A model generated the notes under the pieces. That model worked only from the letters and a program-made list of their open reading frames with translations, searched no databases and was not told the origin of the DNA. This document shows, piece by piece, positions 24,731-33,914 of a DNA stretch of 64,000 bases. A program made the translations under genes and the position numbers. The stretch's first letter is position 1; each line of letters begins with the position of its first letter. The stretch lies in the NCBI RefSeq assembly GCF_001310085.1, contig NZ_CP012643.1, forward strand, positions 310,001 through 374,000, in the 5' to 3' direction. The stretch comes from Rufibacter tibetensis. GTDB taxonomy: Bacteria; Bacteroidota; Bacteroidia; Cytophagales; Hymenobacteraceae.

Positions 24731-27700
24731 CTATTTTCTTACCAGGGTCACGCCCATGAGGCCAATCACTACGTCGTTTGCCAGGGTTTTCACTTCCAAA
24801 GACTTCAGCTTTTTGCTTGGGTCTAACGGAAGATCCAGCACGGTAGCAGCGCCACCAGGGATATAGCTGTTGTAAGCAAAGCCTTTGATGTCTGAATAGT
24901 TGAAGTTCTGGATCACGTCACCGGTTTTCAGGTGGACCCTGATGGGCTTTGGTTTATTTACCGTGAATGAGTACTCGTTGATGTAGTAGTCCTGCTCAAT
25001 GGGCCACCAGGTTTCCGGGTTCCGGAGCGTCAGTTTTTCCTGCGAGTTGTCTGCATAGGTCACCACCACCTCTCCATTATCAAAGCGCGACTGCATGGGG
25101 TTGGTGGAGCCGGCCATTAGCAGGTAGGCATGTGAGGCGCTTCCAGTCAGGGGCACGGTGGCGGCATCTGGGTAATTGTCCCACTGACTGGTAAAGAGGA
25201 TGTTCTTGCTATTTCCCGGACCAGCTGTCTTAAACTGCAATCCGTTTGCTAAATGGAAAACGCCGTTTTCTCCGGCTTTGGCACGCAAGCCCGCGTCATC
25301 TATTTCTGCCGTCACCAATGGATAGCACCAGTTCCCGATGCCTTGCTTCGGTAGCTGCAGAGTAGCCGTAGCAGGCCGAGGCGAAAGGTACTCGTTCCGG
25401 AAGATCTGCGTGACTCTATCGTTGAAATGCGGAGTTAAGTCTACTACCTCTAACTTCTGCTTAGCAATTGACATAGACACTTCCCAATTCGTAAGTTCGC
25501 CCGTAGCAATGACTTTCCCCTTCGCTTCCATGCGCACCAGATTGGTGCCGGGTTGTAACTGCCCCACGGGAATTATTACCGGGGTGGAAGAGCCAAATGG
25601 AGCGACTGCCAATTTCTGTTTCTGAGTGAAATTGCCGGTGGAGATGGTAACTTCTTCACTGAACTCCGAGGCGGTGTTGTTCTGTAAAACCAACTGATTT
25701 TTGGCCGCTCCCGGTTTATGGATAACTACTAAATTAAAAGGCTCCCACACTTCAAAATCAATGGGTTGCCACCAGGTTAGCTGCCCCTGCTTGGCAAGCA
25801 CAAAGAAGGAATGGTGCCCTACCTCGCCGGCGACGCTCGCCTCTACCCGGTTGCCTTTAGGAGTAGAGCTTGCCAGAATCTGCTGCGGATCTCTGACTTC
25901 CAGGACCTGGGCTTTTCCTGCGTCCACCAAGAACCCTGCACCATTGGCCGCAACTGCAGCATGCTTCATTTCAGCTGGTTTGTCTCCTGCCCAGGTAATG
26001 CTTACTTCATATTTGTTGGCCAATGCTGGAAGAATCTCAATCTGCGGTTTTCCAACGTTTTCCAGAAAACTGGTCCAATTCACAGGCTTTCCATTCACCA
26101 ATACGGAAGCGACCCTGTCTTTCAAGGCGGCAGCTCTGAACTTTAGCTTTAACGGTTTCCCGAAGCGCGGCTCAATGGTATAGGTTTCCTTGTCTCCCTC
26201 TCTTTTAAAGGCATAAACCACATCAGGCGTTTCTATACTGGCGTGGTTCCAGTCTGCCGGTAAACCGGGACGCACCGTCAGTTCACCAGCCAACATATCG
26301 GGCAGAATCCCGAACATTCCTTCTACAACTGCTCTGGAGCTAATTCCAATGCCATCGGCAAAGTCGCGGTACAGTTCTCCCCGGTAATGGTCGTAGTGCG
26401 ACAACTGTTGAAAATTACCCGGACTGGAGCCCATGTACATGCTTTCTATGAGCACACTCCGCATCAGTTTGTTGGCCTCTTCTGTACGACCTGCCTGCCA
26501 ATACGCCAAAGCCGTATGCGCTACCTCTGCCAGTGCCACGTTATTCACCGACCACGTGTAAGGCATCCAATTGGAAGTGGTTAAGGTCACCAGCTCCTCT
26601 TTGGGCAAGTCTGAGTTCTTGATGGGAATGTGCGAAATTTGTGTGTCTACGTAGCGCAGCATTTGGTACGCCTGGAACGGGTCTGGCACTTCCGAGTCAA
26701 GGGTGTGGTACACGGTCCAGAGTCCGGCAGAAGTATGCAGCTTTTGCAATCCCAACAGGTCTTTGTATTCAGCGTACCAGCCTTGCTTTGGCATCCACAT
26801 GGTGGCCCCAATGGCCTTCTTTATCTTCTCTGCTTCTTGTTTATAAGGTTCAGAGTTCTTGCCCAGAAGGGCAGCTAACCTGGCTACGGTTTTGTTGGAA
26901 AAGTAATGGTACGCCGAGGAATGGGTGACGCCCCCGCCGCTGTATTGAACGGCATCGCTGGCCCAGAAACTGGCATAAGCATCATACAAACCATCATTAT
27001 CAGCGTCGAAATTCCGCTTCTCCCACGCCAAGTGTCGTTCAATGATGGGCCAGGCTTCCTGAATATAGGTCTTGTCACCCGTCCACAGAAAATGCCGAAG
27101 CATCTCATCAATGAACACCATGTTCATGTCATAGTGATGGGCCACCTTTTTAGGAGTGGGATTGCGGGAAATGTACCCGTTGGTGTACAAAGAAATTCCT
27201 ATTTCTTCTTTCTGCCTGGCCAGGTTTCTGGAGGAGTCTGGTACCACAGGTCCGCTGGCTGGCTCTGTCACCTGTGCTTCACTGTACCCCTTGAAATGGG
27301 TACGTGCTCTATCGTGCCAGCCCAGGGCATCGGCCACATAGGTTCCGCGCCAACCATTAAGCGGCATGCGCCAGGCTATGGCTCCGTGCATGTAACTTTT
27401 ACCATCCCAGATGGCATCAGCGGCAATACTCAAGGCTCCGCCTAAGGTATTCAGATAGGGGTCAGGGGTTACAATTTTCACCTGCCCCGCTATCTTCTGC
27501 CGCTGCTCATCTGCTTTCTGAAAAACCTTTGGCAATTCCTGGTAGGTCTTTGCTTTTGCGCTCAAGTGATTCTGCAGCCCAAAGTACACCTTCTGCTTTC
27601 CCTGAATTTTCTGTCTGCCTACCACCACTGGTAAGTCTGAGGCGTTGGATTGCAACAATGCTTTGGGAGAGCTTTGCTGATGGGCATCGCCTATCTTGAG

Positions 27701-28444
27701 CACAGAACCCGGAGCAACTACCCCAAAAATCTGTGAGCCTTTCTCCTGCACCTTCTGTTTAGAAGTGTCACCTCTCAGTTTACCGGTTTCAAAACCCAGG
27801 AGAAAGGAATTGCTTTTTATTTCGAATACATTTCCCTTGCAATGGTCTGGGTGCAGGTAAAATCCTTCTTCCGGGTCGGCGCCAATGTCTCCATCCCGGG
27901 ACGGTTTATGACCACTTGCTCCGCCGTAGACCCAGATGAGTTCAAAGGGCTGATCAGTTGTTGACTCCAGAGACATCACCAACCCATCCTCGGCCGCCAT
28001 GGCCAGTACCTGCAGGTTCAACTGCCCCTCTCCTAACAACGGATCTTTGATTTCGTACCGCATAGTACCCGGACTGTAGATGGCCTTAATACGCGCTGCA
28101 TCGGTGAGCCATTTGTTTCCCGCGTCTGTTGCGATTCCTAGTTTCAGGTTACCGCCTTTGCCAGGCATGTACATTAAGAACTCCGGCAAGTCTCCTGTTT
28201 CTACTCGGAACGCTGTTCCGGTTCCATACAAAGCTCGGTTAAAGCGCTTCGTACCATTGATGATGCAGAAATCTGTTCCTTCAGGCTTATAGCGGAGCGG
28301 ACGCTCTTGGTTCAGTTTATCCGGTGCGGAGATTTCAGCTACATTTTGCTTAGGGGCGGTATTGGTTGGCGCCATAGAAACATTCTGTGACTGGCAGGCG
28401 ACCAGCACCATCAGAGCAAATGCACCAATTCGTTTATCAAGCAT
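24731..28444 (-). CDS. Large six-hairpin glycosidase-like lipoprotein (DUF4450-like)
   Basis: 1237 residues from ATG 28444 (the TTG at 28453 is less likely), with a lipobox LVAC (Cys17). The N-terminal ~300 residues (RYKPEGTDFCIINGTKRFNRALYGTGTAFRVETGDLPEF) resemble the DUF4450 domain of Bacteroidota PUL proteins. The centre (about 330-760) is an (alpha/alpha)6 barrel: AADAIWDGKSYMHGAIAWRMPLNGWRGTYVADALGWHDRA, MVFIDEMLRHFLWTGDKTYI, DADNDGLYDAYASFWASDAV, followed by C-terminal beta-sandwich domains. The architecture is that of GH78-like or related inverting enzymes. A role on RG-I side chains is likely, but no CAZy family can be assigned from the sequence by eye. It forms its own unit with the promoter at 28529-28573. 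Confidence 0.65.
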   Translation of the reverse strand: MLDKRIGAFALMVLVACQSQNVSMAPTNTAPKQNVAEISAPDKLNQERPLRYKPEGTDFCIINGTKRFNRALYGTGTAFRVETGDLPEFLMYMPGKGGNLKLGIATDAGNKWLTDAARIKAIYSPGTMRYEIKDPLLGEGQLNLQVLAMAAEDGLVMSLESTTDQPFELIWVYGGASGHKPSRDGDIGADPEEGFYLHPDHCKGNVFEIKSNSFLLGFETGKLRGDTSKQKVQEKGSQIFGVVAPGSVLKIGDAHQQSSPKALLQSNASDLPVVVGRQKIQGKQKVYFGLQNHLSAKAKTYQELPKVFQKADEQRQKIAGQVKIVTPDPYLNTLGGALSIAADAIWDGKSYMHGAIAWRMPLNGWRGTYVADALGWHDRARTHFKGYSEAQVTEPASGPVVPDSSRNLARQKEEIGISLYTNGYISRNPTPKKVAHHYDMNMVFIDEMLRHFLWTGDKTYIQEAWPIIERHLAWEKRNFDADNDGLYDAYASFWASDAVQYSGGGVTHSSAYHYFSNKTVARLAALLGKNSEPYKQEAEKIKKAIGATMWMPKQGWYAEYKDLLGLQKLHTSAGLWTVYHTLDSEVPDPFQAYQMLRYVDTQISHIPIKNSDLPKEELVTLTTSNWMPYTWSVNNVALAEVAHTALAYWQAGRTEEANKLMRSVLIESMYMGSSPGNFQQLSHYDHYRGELYRDFADGIGISSRAVVEGMFGILPDMLAGELTVRPGLPADWNHASIETPDVVYAFKREGDKETYTIEPRFGKPLKLKFRAAALKDRVASVLVNGKPVNWTSFLENVGKPQIEILPALANKYEVSITWAGDKPAEMKHAAVAANGAGFLVDAGKAQVLEVRDPQQILASSTPKGNRVEASVAGEVGHHSFFVLAKQGQLTWWQPIDFEVWEPFNLVVIHKPGAAKNQLVLQNNTASEFSEEVTISTGNFTQKQKLAVAPFGSSTPVIIPVGQLQPGTNLVRMEAKGKVIATGELTNWEVSMSIAKQKLEVVDLTPHFNDRVTQIFRNEYLSPRPATATLQLPKQGIGNWCYPLVTAEIDDAGLRAKAGENGVFHLANGLQFKTAGPGNSKNILFTSQWDNYPDAATVPLTGSASHAYLLMAGSTNPMQSRFDNGEVVVTYADNSQEKLTLRNPETWWPIEQDYYINEYSFTVNKPKPIRVHLKTGDVIQNFNYSDIKGFAYNSYIPGGAATVLDLPLDPSKKLKSLEVKTLANDVVIGLMGVTLVRK

Positions 28445-28528
28445 AGGTTTCAATTTTGTTCTTACAAAGGGCTGAGGTCACCTGCAGCGTACTTACCCCC
28501 CAGCGACACCATTTAACCTGCAACCTAT

Positions 28529-28573
28529 CAAAGCTATAAGACCTGCTTGGAGTTACTATCCTGTTATGTCCGG
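28529..28573 (-). promoter_or_regulatory. PUL regulon promoter for the DUF4450-like gene
   Basis: On the + strand: CAAAGCTA (28529-28536; TAGCTTTG in gene sense, a perfect TAnnTTTG), 20 nt, then TATCCTGTTATGTCCGG (28557-28573). Confidence 0.75.
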
Positions 28574-28660
28574 TACAGGTGTTTTATGACCATATTTTGG
28601 GAAAGCGGGTCAAAACGAAAACTTAAGGCAAAAAGGAGTATGTAGCTAAGCCTCGGTCTT

Positions 28661-28706
28661 CTTAAAACAAAGGAGCGCACCAGTTGGTGCGCTCCTTTGT
28701 TTTAAG
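28661..28706. terminator. Terminator of the susCD operon
   Basis: A perfect 21-bp stem (28661-28681 with 28686-28706) around the loop AGTT; CTTAAAACAAAGG on one side and CCTTTGTTTTAAG on the other supply U-tracts in both directions. Confidence 0.88.
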
Positions 28707-28736
28707 ATTAACTTCGGAAAGTAAACTCACTTCTAA

Positions 28737-30239
28737 TTAATAACCAGGATTTTGCTCGTACAAACCTTCCCTTACGGTTAATTGCGTAAATGGAATTGGA
28801 TAGATAACAAAGTTAGGGTTGATGCTTTCAGCCATACGATTCAGCTCGTCCTCCTTGGGCAACCAGGTATTCATCACCTCTATTACTCTGCCAAAGCGCA
28901 CCAGATCATGCCACCGATGTCCTTCACCTGCAAACTCCAATCTTCTTTCTTCTAAGAGCATATTTAATGTTACACCTGTAATTGGCTGCAACCCTGCTCT
29001 AGCTCTTACTCTGTTCACTATTACATCAACGTCCTGCTGACTTCCTCCTGATCCACTTTTTAAAATAGCTTCGGCTTTCATGAGTAGTACATCTGTATAT
29101 CTGATCACCGGAAAGTTAATAGGCCAGTCAGTACGGTCAAGGCCAGGATCTCTCTCATCCAAAAACTTCCTGTAAAATGATCTGGTTTCTATGTTGCCAT
29201 TAACATCTCTGAAGCCACTTTGGATGGTAAAAGCTTTCCGCACATCACCGGGTTTATAAGCAGTCAGTAAATCAGTAGATATCTCCCTCATCTCCACGCC
29301 AGACTGCCCAGATGGGATACCAGGGATGGCATTAAAGTAGGCAGGAGGTCCCATGTAGCCAGGCAAAGTAGTTCCAAGGCCTAATCCACCTTTTCTAAAT
29401 TGAATATCAAAAACGATATCTGGGTTGTTCTCATTTGTATAAGAAAAGATACTGGCGTAATTACTTACCCAGGAGAACGGACCATTGTTAATTATATCAT
29501 TCAACAAAGTGAGCGCCTGCGAATATTCATTCACGTTTAAACCAGGTCCTTTTATACCATAGGTAGGTCCTGAGCGAGTTAAATGAACACGAGCCATTAA
29601 AGCTTTAGCAGCCCAGTTGGTAGCTCTCCCTCTGTCGGCAGCACTATAGGTGCCAGGCAAAAGTGTGATTGCTTTATTCAGGTCAGCCATGATCAAGGCA
29701 TACACCTCTTCCACAGAACTTCTGGGTATGTTTAGTGCTTCAGCAGGACTCACAACGGTTTGGTACAAAGGCACTCCTCCGAACCATCTTACTAAATCAA
29801 AATAGTAAAATGCTCTCAGGAATCTGGCTTCACCTTCTAACCTATTTCTTAAGGGCTCTTCAGGAACAGCAGCAGCATTGATTCTATCCAATACTGTGTT
29901 TGCCCTCATGATTCCATTGAAATTGTTGTTCCAAGCCTCCGCTACTAGTGTATTATTTTCCAGTGTAGTTGCAAAGTCATTCACAGGGTCCCACTCTCTT
30001 ACCCCGGTAGAGGAAGAACCATACACATTATCTGACCTCGTTTCAGAAAGGTCAAAAGTACGGTCTGGATAACGACGTAATTGAGCATAGATACCATTTA
30101 CTGCCTGCTGAAAGTCAGCAGCGTTTCGGTAGAAGTTCGCCGAACTAGCATCTGATAGTGGTGCTTGCTCCAACTTGTCTTCACAAGAAAGCAGGCCTGC
30201 CACCAACATAAAACTTATATATAAAGAAATCTTTTTCAT
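28737..30239 (-). CDS. susD: SusD/RagB family outer-membrane glycan-binding lipoprotein
   Basis: 500 residues from ATG 30239 (the open frame begins 3 nt earlier with GTG). Lipobox LLSC with Cys19. SusD hallmarks: EQAPLSDASSANFYRNAADFQQAVNGIYAQL at the mature N-terminus, NRLEGEARFLRAFYYFDLVRWFGGVPL, RATNWAAKALMARVHL, VIRYTDVLLMKAEAIL, and the C-terminal LLEERRLEFAGEGHRWHDLVRFGR. SusD proteins cap the SusC porin on the outer face and capture oligosaccharides. It follows susC by 24 nt and ends in a strong terminator. From the gene context its ligand is probably an RG-I oligosaccharide. Confidence 0.95.
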   Translation of the reverse strand: MKKISLYISFMLVAGLLSCEDKLEQAPLSDASSANFYRNAADFQQAVNGIYAQLRRYPDRTFDLSETRSDNVYGSSSTGVREWDPVNDFATTLENNTLVAEAWNNNFNGIMRANTVLDRINAAAVPEEPLRNRLEGEARFLRAFYYFDLVRWFGGVPLYQTVVSPAEALNIPRSSVEEVYALIMADLNKAITLLPGTYSAADRGRATNWAAKALMARVHLTRSGPTYGIKGPGLNVNEYSQALTLLNDIINNGPFSWVSNYASIFSYTNENNPDIVFDIQFRKGGLGLGTTLPGYMGPPAYFNAIPGIPSGQSGVEMREISTDLLTAYKPGDVRKAFTIQSGFRDVNGNIETRSFYRKFLDERDPGLDRTDWPINFPVIRYTDVLLMKAEAILKSGSGGSQQDVDVIVNRVRARAGLQPITGVTLNMLLEERRLEFAGEGHRWHDLVRFGRVIEVMNTWLPKEDELNRMAESINPNFVIYPIPFTQLTVREGLYEQNPGY

Positions 30240-30263
30240 CACAATTGTATTTTAAGCTAGCAA

Positions 30264-33200
30264 TTAGAACGAAACGTTCAACCCCATGGTCACAGATTTG
30301 GATAGTGGGAAAGCACCATAGTCATCGCCTCCTGTATTCACTGCTTCTGGATTGAATCCACCTTCATACTTATCTTTTCCGAACCAGTTTTCAGCACTTA
30401 CATACAGACGGGCACCTTGTATCAACTTCTTGTTAGTGATCAATCTACCCAAATCATATCCTAAGGTGATGTTTCTCACTCTCCAGTAGTCAGAAGAATA
30501 TAACCATGCGGTACTTTTCAGGAAGCCAAAGCTGGAATTGGCTTTTCCGCGCTCTCCTGCCCCAGGATTTTCAGGAGATCTCCACCGGTCACGGTTCAAG
30601 CCAAGCTGATTCTCTACTAAGCCCATTCCTGGTCTGTCTATGGCCCTACCAAAAAGTGAATATATTTCTCCACCCCATTGACCTTGAAGCAGTACTCTCA
30701 AGTCAAAGCCTTTGAAAGCGAAAGTATTGGTGAAGCCCCAGGTATAATCTGGGTTTGGTTTACCCACAACCACTCTGTCATCAGCTGTGATTACTCCATT
30801 TTTGTCAGCATCTACATATCTAGGATCACCAACGGTTTGTCTCCCATAAAGTGGTACTTTGTTGTCAATATCGGCTTGGGTTAGGATACCATCCTGCTGA
30901 ACAACATAAATGCTCCACAATGGTAACCCTACTTGCAGAATTCTATGAGGAGTATCAAAGTCGCCACCCTGAATAGGTGTATTGTTTGGACCTAATTGCC
31001 TTACTTCGTTTTTATTGTGGCTTAGGTTCAGGTTAGTTGTCCAAGAAAGTGGACCTTCCAAATTGCGTGTTGTCAACTCCAACTCCCATCCTTTGTTCAA
31101 TACTTCCCCAATGTTGGTAAGGGCAGTTCCAAATCCGGTGGCGGTAGGCACCGGTATATTAAGCAGCAGGTTAGAATTTACCTTGGTGTAGTAGTCAAAA
31201 GAAGTAAAAATACGGTTTTGGAACAGACCCATATCCAAGCCTATGTCAATGGTACTTGATTCTTCCCACCCTAAGTTAGGATTGGGAGCATTTGCAGGCA
31301 CCTGACCCGTAGCTATGTTACCACCGAAAGTATAATTGGAAAAATCAAGCAAGGCTATATGGCCATAGTTACCAATGGTATTGTTTCCTGAGATTCCCCA
31401 GCTACCTCTGAATTTTAAATCATTGATTACCGGTACATTATCAAAGAAGGCTTCTTCAGAAACTCTCCAGCCTACTGAGGCCGAAGGGAAGGTGCCCCAT
31501 TTTGTATCAGAACCAAATCTTGAAGAACCGTCACGACGAACAGTAAAACCAAACAGATAACGATCTGCAAAGTTGTATTGTAACCTACCAAAGTAAGAAA
31601 GCATAGTGTGCATGCTCTCTGACGTGAATGTACTTCCTACATTGATATTGTTAGCAGCATTTAGGGTAGTAATGTCATCTGTTCCAAACCCACCGGCACT
31701 TCTAATTTGATAGTTATTGAAATTACCCATATTATAAGAGAGACCCGCAAGTGCAGATACATTATGCTTTTCAGCAAATACTCTGTCATAAGATAAAGTA
31801 TTTTCATTCACGAAAGTTTGTCTGCGGTACCCGTTGAACGTTCCTGAAGCTAGTCTGTTTCCACGCTGTCCACTCACAAAAGAAGGTGTGAAGCTTTTAT
31901 TTGTTACATCTGCATGATCCAAGTTTATAGTGCTTCTAAACCTTAGATTTTTTAGAATACTGTACTCTCCAAACAAAGTAACCAAGGTTCTGAACGTCTT
32001 AGCTTCACCTATTGAATTCTCTACTACCCGTACAGGGCTATTAGGCGATACACCCCAAGTATAGGGCAAGAAATTACCAGTGTTCACATCTAATCCTACA
32101 GTATCTTCCTGTACAGGAGTAAACCCAACGGCTCTATGCAATGCCTGGTCTTTTCCTTCAACACCAGGGTCTGTAGCAATGGAGTATGATGGATTGAGGT
32201 TAACGCCAAATTTGAGTTTATCACTGGCCGTAACTTCTACATTTGCTCTACCTGAATACCTCTTATAACCAACTCCTATTGCAACACCTTCCTGATTTAG
32301 ATAATCTCCGGAAACAAAATACTTCACGGCATCTGTTCCACCCGATGCTGACAACTGATGGTTCTGCACAATTCCTTTTCTGAACATTTCATCCTGCCAG
32401 TCTATTATCTTCAAACCCGGATAACCTGGTTGTAACCAACGCTCATCTAACATCAAGCTGTTACTGAAACGTCCTAATATGGCTCTTCTTTGGGCTGTAG
32501 TCTGATTTGCTGTTCTACCGGCCCCGGAGTTTACCCAGTTAAAGTTGATCATCTCCACGGCTCTCTCAATCCACTCTTCCCCACTAAGCACATCTAACTT
32601 TTTAGCGGTCTCATTCCAACCTGCGTAGGTATTGTAATTGATTTTGGGTTTGCCTGATTTACCTTTTTTAGTGGTGATGATCACAACACCGTTGGCACCC
32701 CGTGAACCGTAAATTGCAGCTGCGGAAGCATCCTTCAGTACTTGTATGGACTCTATGTCATTCGGGTTGATGTTATCAAGTGGATTTCCCTGGGAGAAGC
32801 CTCCGGCTGAGTTTTGCGTTGATACATCCAAAGGGAAACCGTCAATCACATACAAAGGCTCATTGCCCGCAGTAATTGACCCAGATCCCCTAACCTGGAT
32901 GCTGAATCCTTTTCCAGGCAAACCACTTGTTTGCTGTACTCGTACCCCTGCCATTTGCCCCACTAATGCCTGGTCTACTCTGGCAATTGGGCGTTCTTCT
33001 ATTGCTTTGGCATCAAGTGTCGCAATAGCACCCGTTATATCTGCTCTTTTCTGAGTGCCATATCCAACTACTACCACCTCTTCCAGTGCTTTGGTATCAT
33101 CAGACAAGACGACATTGATGGTACCAGGACCGGTAAATGCTTTTTCCTGCGTGGTATAACCTATATAGGAGAAAATCAATACCCCTGATGCTTCTGGAAC

Positions 33201-33467
33201 AGATAAAGTAAAACTACCATCTACTCCAGTTGAAGAAGCAGTGGTTGATCCTTTTAATAAAACAGTTACCCCTGGCAAAGGCTCACCTGTCTTAGAAGTA
33301 ACTTTTCCAGATACAGTCCATTGTAAAATGGAATTTGTATTTGCATAAGGATGAGAGAAAACCTCATATGGAAGAGCAGTTCCCGCCATACTCAAAGGCA
33401 CAAATGCTAAACAATACTTTAGCTTCCACAGCCTCCGATTGTTCTTAATTGGTGAAATTCCAGACAT
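30264..33467 (-). CDS. susC: SusC/RagA family TonB-dependent outer-membrane transporter
   Basis: 1067 residues. After a long leader the mature protein begins with a carboxypeptidase-regulatory-like domain (VSGKVTSKTGEPLPGVTVLLKG, residues ~50-130), then the TonB box region EEVVVVGYGTQKRADITGAI, the plug (GQMAGVRVQQTSGLPG, PLYVIDGFPLD, IQVLKDASAAAIYGSRGANGVVIITTKKG) and the 22-strand barrel ending in KSVTMGLNVSF. It imports oligosaccharides in a TonB-dependent way with the SusD downstream. Promoter at 33690-33734 predicts an unusually long leader of about 215 nt. Base composition is more A/T-rich than in the GH2 and GH115 genes. Confidence 0.96.
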   Translation of the reverse strand: MSGISPIKNNRRLWKLKYCLAFVPLSMAGTALPYEVFSHPYANTNSILQWTVSGKVTSKTGEPLPGVTVLLKGSTTASSTGVDGSFTLSVPEASGVLIFSYIGYTTQEKAFTGPGTINVVLSDDTKALEEVVVVGYGTQKRADITGAIATLDAKAIEERPIARVDQALVGQMAGVRVQQTSGLPGKGFSIQVRGSGSITAGNEPLYVIDGFPLDVSTQNSAGGFSQGNPLDNINPNDIESIQVLKDASAAAIYGSRGANGVVIITTKKGKSGKPKINYNTYAGWNETAKKLDVLSGEEWIERAVEMINFNWVNSGAGRTANQTTAQRRAILGRFSNSLMLDERWLQPGYPGLKIIDWQDEMFRKGIVQNHQLSASGGTDAVKYFVSGDYLNQEGVAIGVGYKRYSGRANVEVTASDKLKFGVNLNPSYSIATDPGVEGKDQALHRAVGFTPVQEDTVGLDVNTGNFLPYTWGVSPNSPVRVVENSIGEAKTFRTLVTLFGEYSILKNLRFRSTINLDHADVTNKSFTPSFVSGQRGNRLASGTFNGYRRQTFVNENTLSYDRVFAEKHNVSALAGLSYNMGNFNNYQIRSAGGFGTDDITTLNAANNINVGSTFTSESMHTMLSYFGRLQYNFADRYLFGFTVRRDGSSRFGSDTKWGTFPSASVGWRVSEEAFFDNVPVINDLKFRGSWGISGNNTIGNYGHIALLDFSNYTFGGNIATGQVPANAPNPNLGWEESSTIDIGLDMGLFQNRIFTSFDYYTKVNSNLLLNIPVPTATGFGTALTNIGEVLNKGWELELTTRNLEGPLSWTTNLNLSHNKNEVRQLGPNNTPIQGGDFDTPHRILQVGLPLWSIYVVQQDGILTQADIDNKVPLYGRQTVGDPRYVDADKNGVITADDRVVVGKPNPDYTWGFTNTFAFKGFDLRVLLQGQWGGEIYSLFGRAIDRPGMGLVENQLGLNRDRWRSPENPGAGERGKANSSFGFLKSTAWLYSSDYWRVRNITLGYDLGRLITNKKLIQGARLYVSAENWFGKDKYEGGFNPEAVNTGGDDYGAFPLSKSVTMGLNVSF

Positions 33468-33689
33468 ATCAAAACTACTTTTAAATATAAAACAAGTACA
33501 ACCCTGCTGTTACTCTGTTAGGCTACAGGATAGTATGATTTTCTACAAAACATCCTACATTATTAGGAACTCTACTTAGAAGAAAGTTATAGATTTCGTT
33601 TCTAAGTCATAAAGGGCGAGGCGTTATGGGAAAGACCAGTGTTAGGCTAATACTATTATTAACATATCTGTTTTTTCATAAGCCTTTTT

Positions 33690-33734
33690 CAAATTTAGAA
33701 CCATACTTTATTCTTTCTATCCTGCTGTATCCTG
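33690..33734 (-). promoter_or_regulatory. PUL regulon promoter for susCD
   Basis: On the + strand: CAAATTTA (33690-33697; TAAATTTG in gene sense, a perfect TAnnTTTG), 20 nt, then TATCCTGCTGTATCCTG (33718-33734), the cleanest direct repeat of the set. It lies in the 447-nt gap 33468-33914, which otherwise holds only the hairpin at 33807-33849 and the susC leader. Confidence 0.78.
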
Positions 33735-33806
33735 CCATTTCAAACCAATTTTCACCTACTTTCTCTATAACAGCACACCTGTTTTGCAATCTTGATTTAA
33801 GCCAAA

Positions 33807-33849
33807 CGCCATCCAAAACGCTTTTATATGAAAAGCATTTTGGATGGCG
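33807..33849 (-). terminator. Hairpin after the GntR-type regulator gene
   Basis: CGCCATCCAAAACGCTTTT (33807-33825) pairs with 33831-33849 with one mismatch and a 5-nt loop. No long U-run follows, so termination is likely but not certain. It insulates susCD from the regulator gene. Confidence 0.55.
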
Positions 33850-33914
33850 CAGTAAAATTCACCAACCAACCAGTGGGCACCCCTACATCAGAAGCAAAGT
33901 TTATATTTTACTCC

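Noticed and set aside
33526-33532. CAGGATA half-site in the susC leader as another regulon promoter
   Set aside because: The second half-site and a -7 element at the right distance are missing; the complete promoter at 33690-33734 explains susC.
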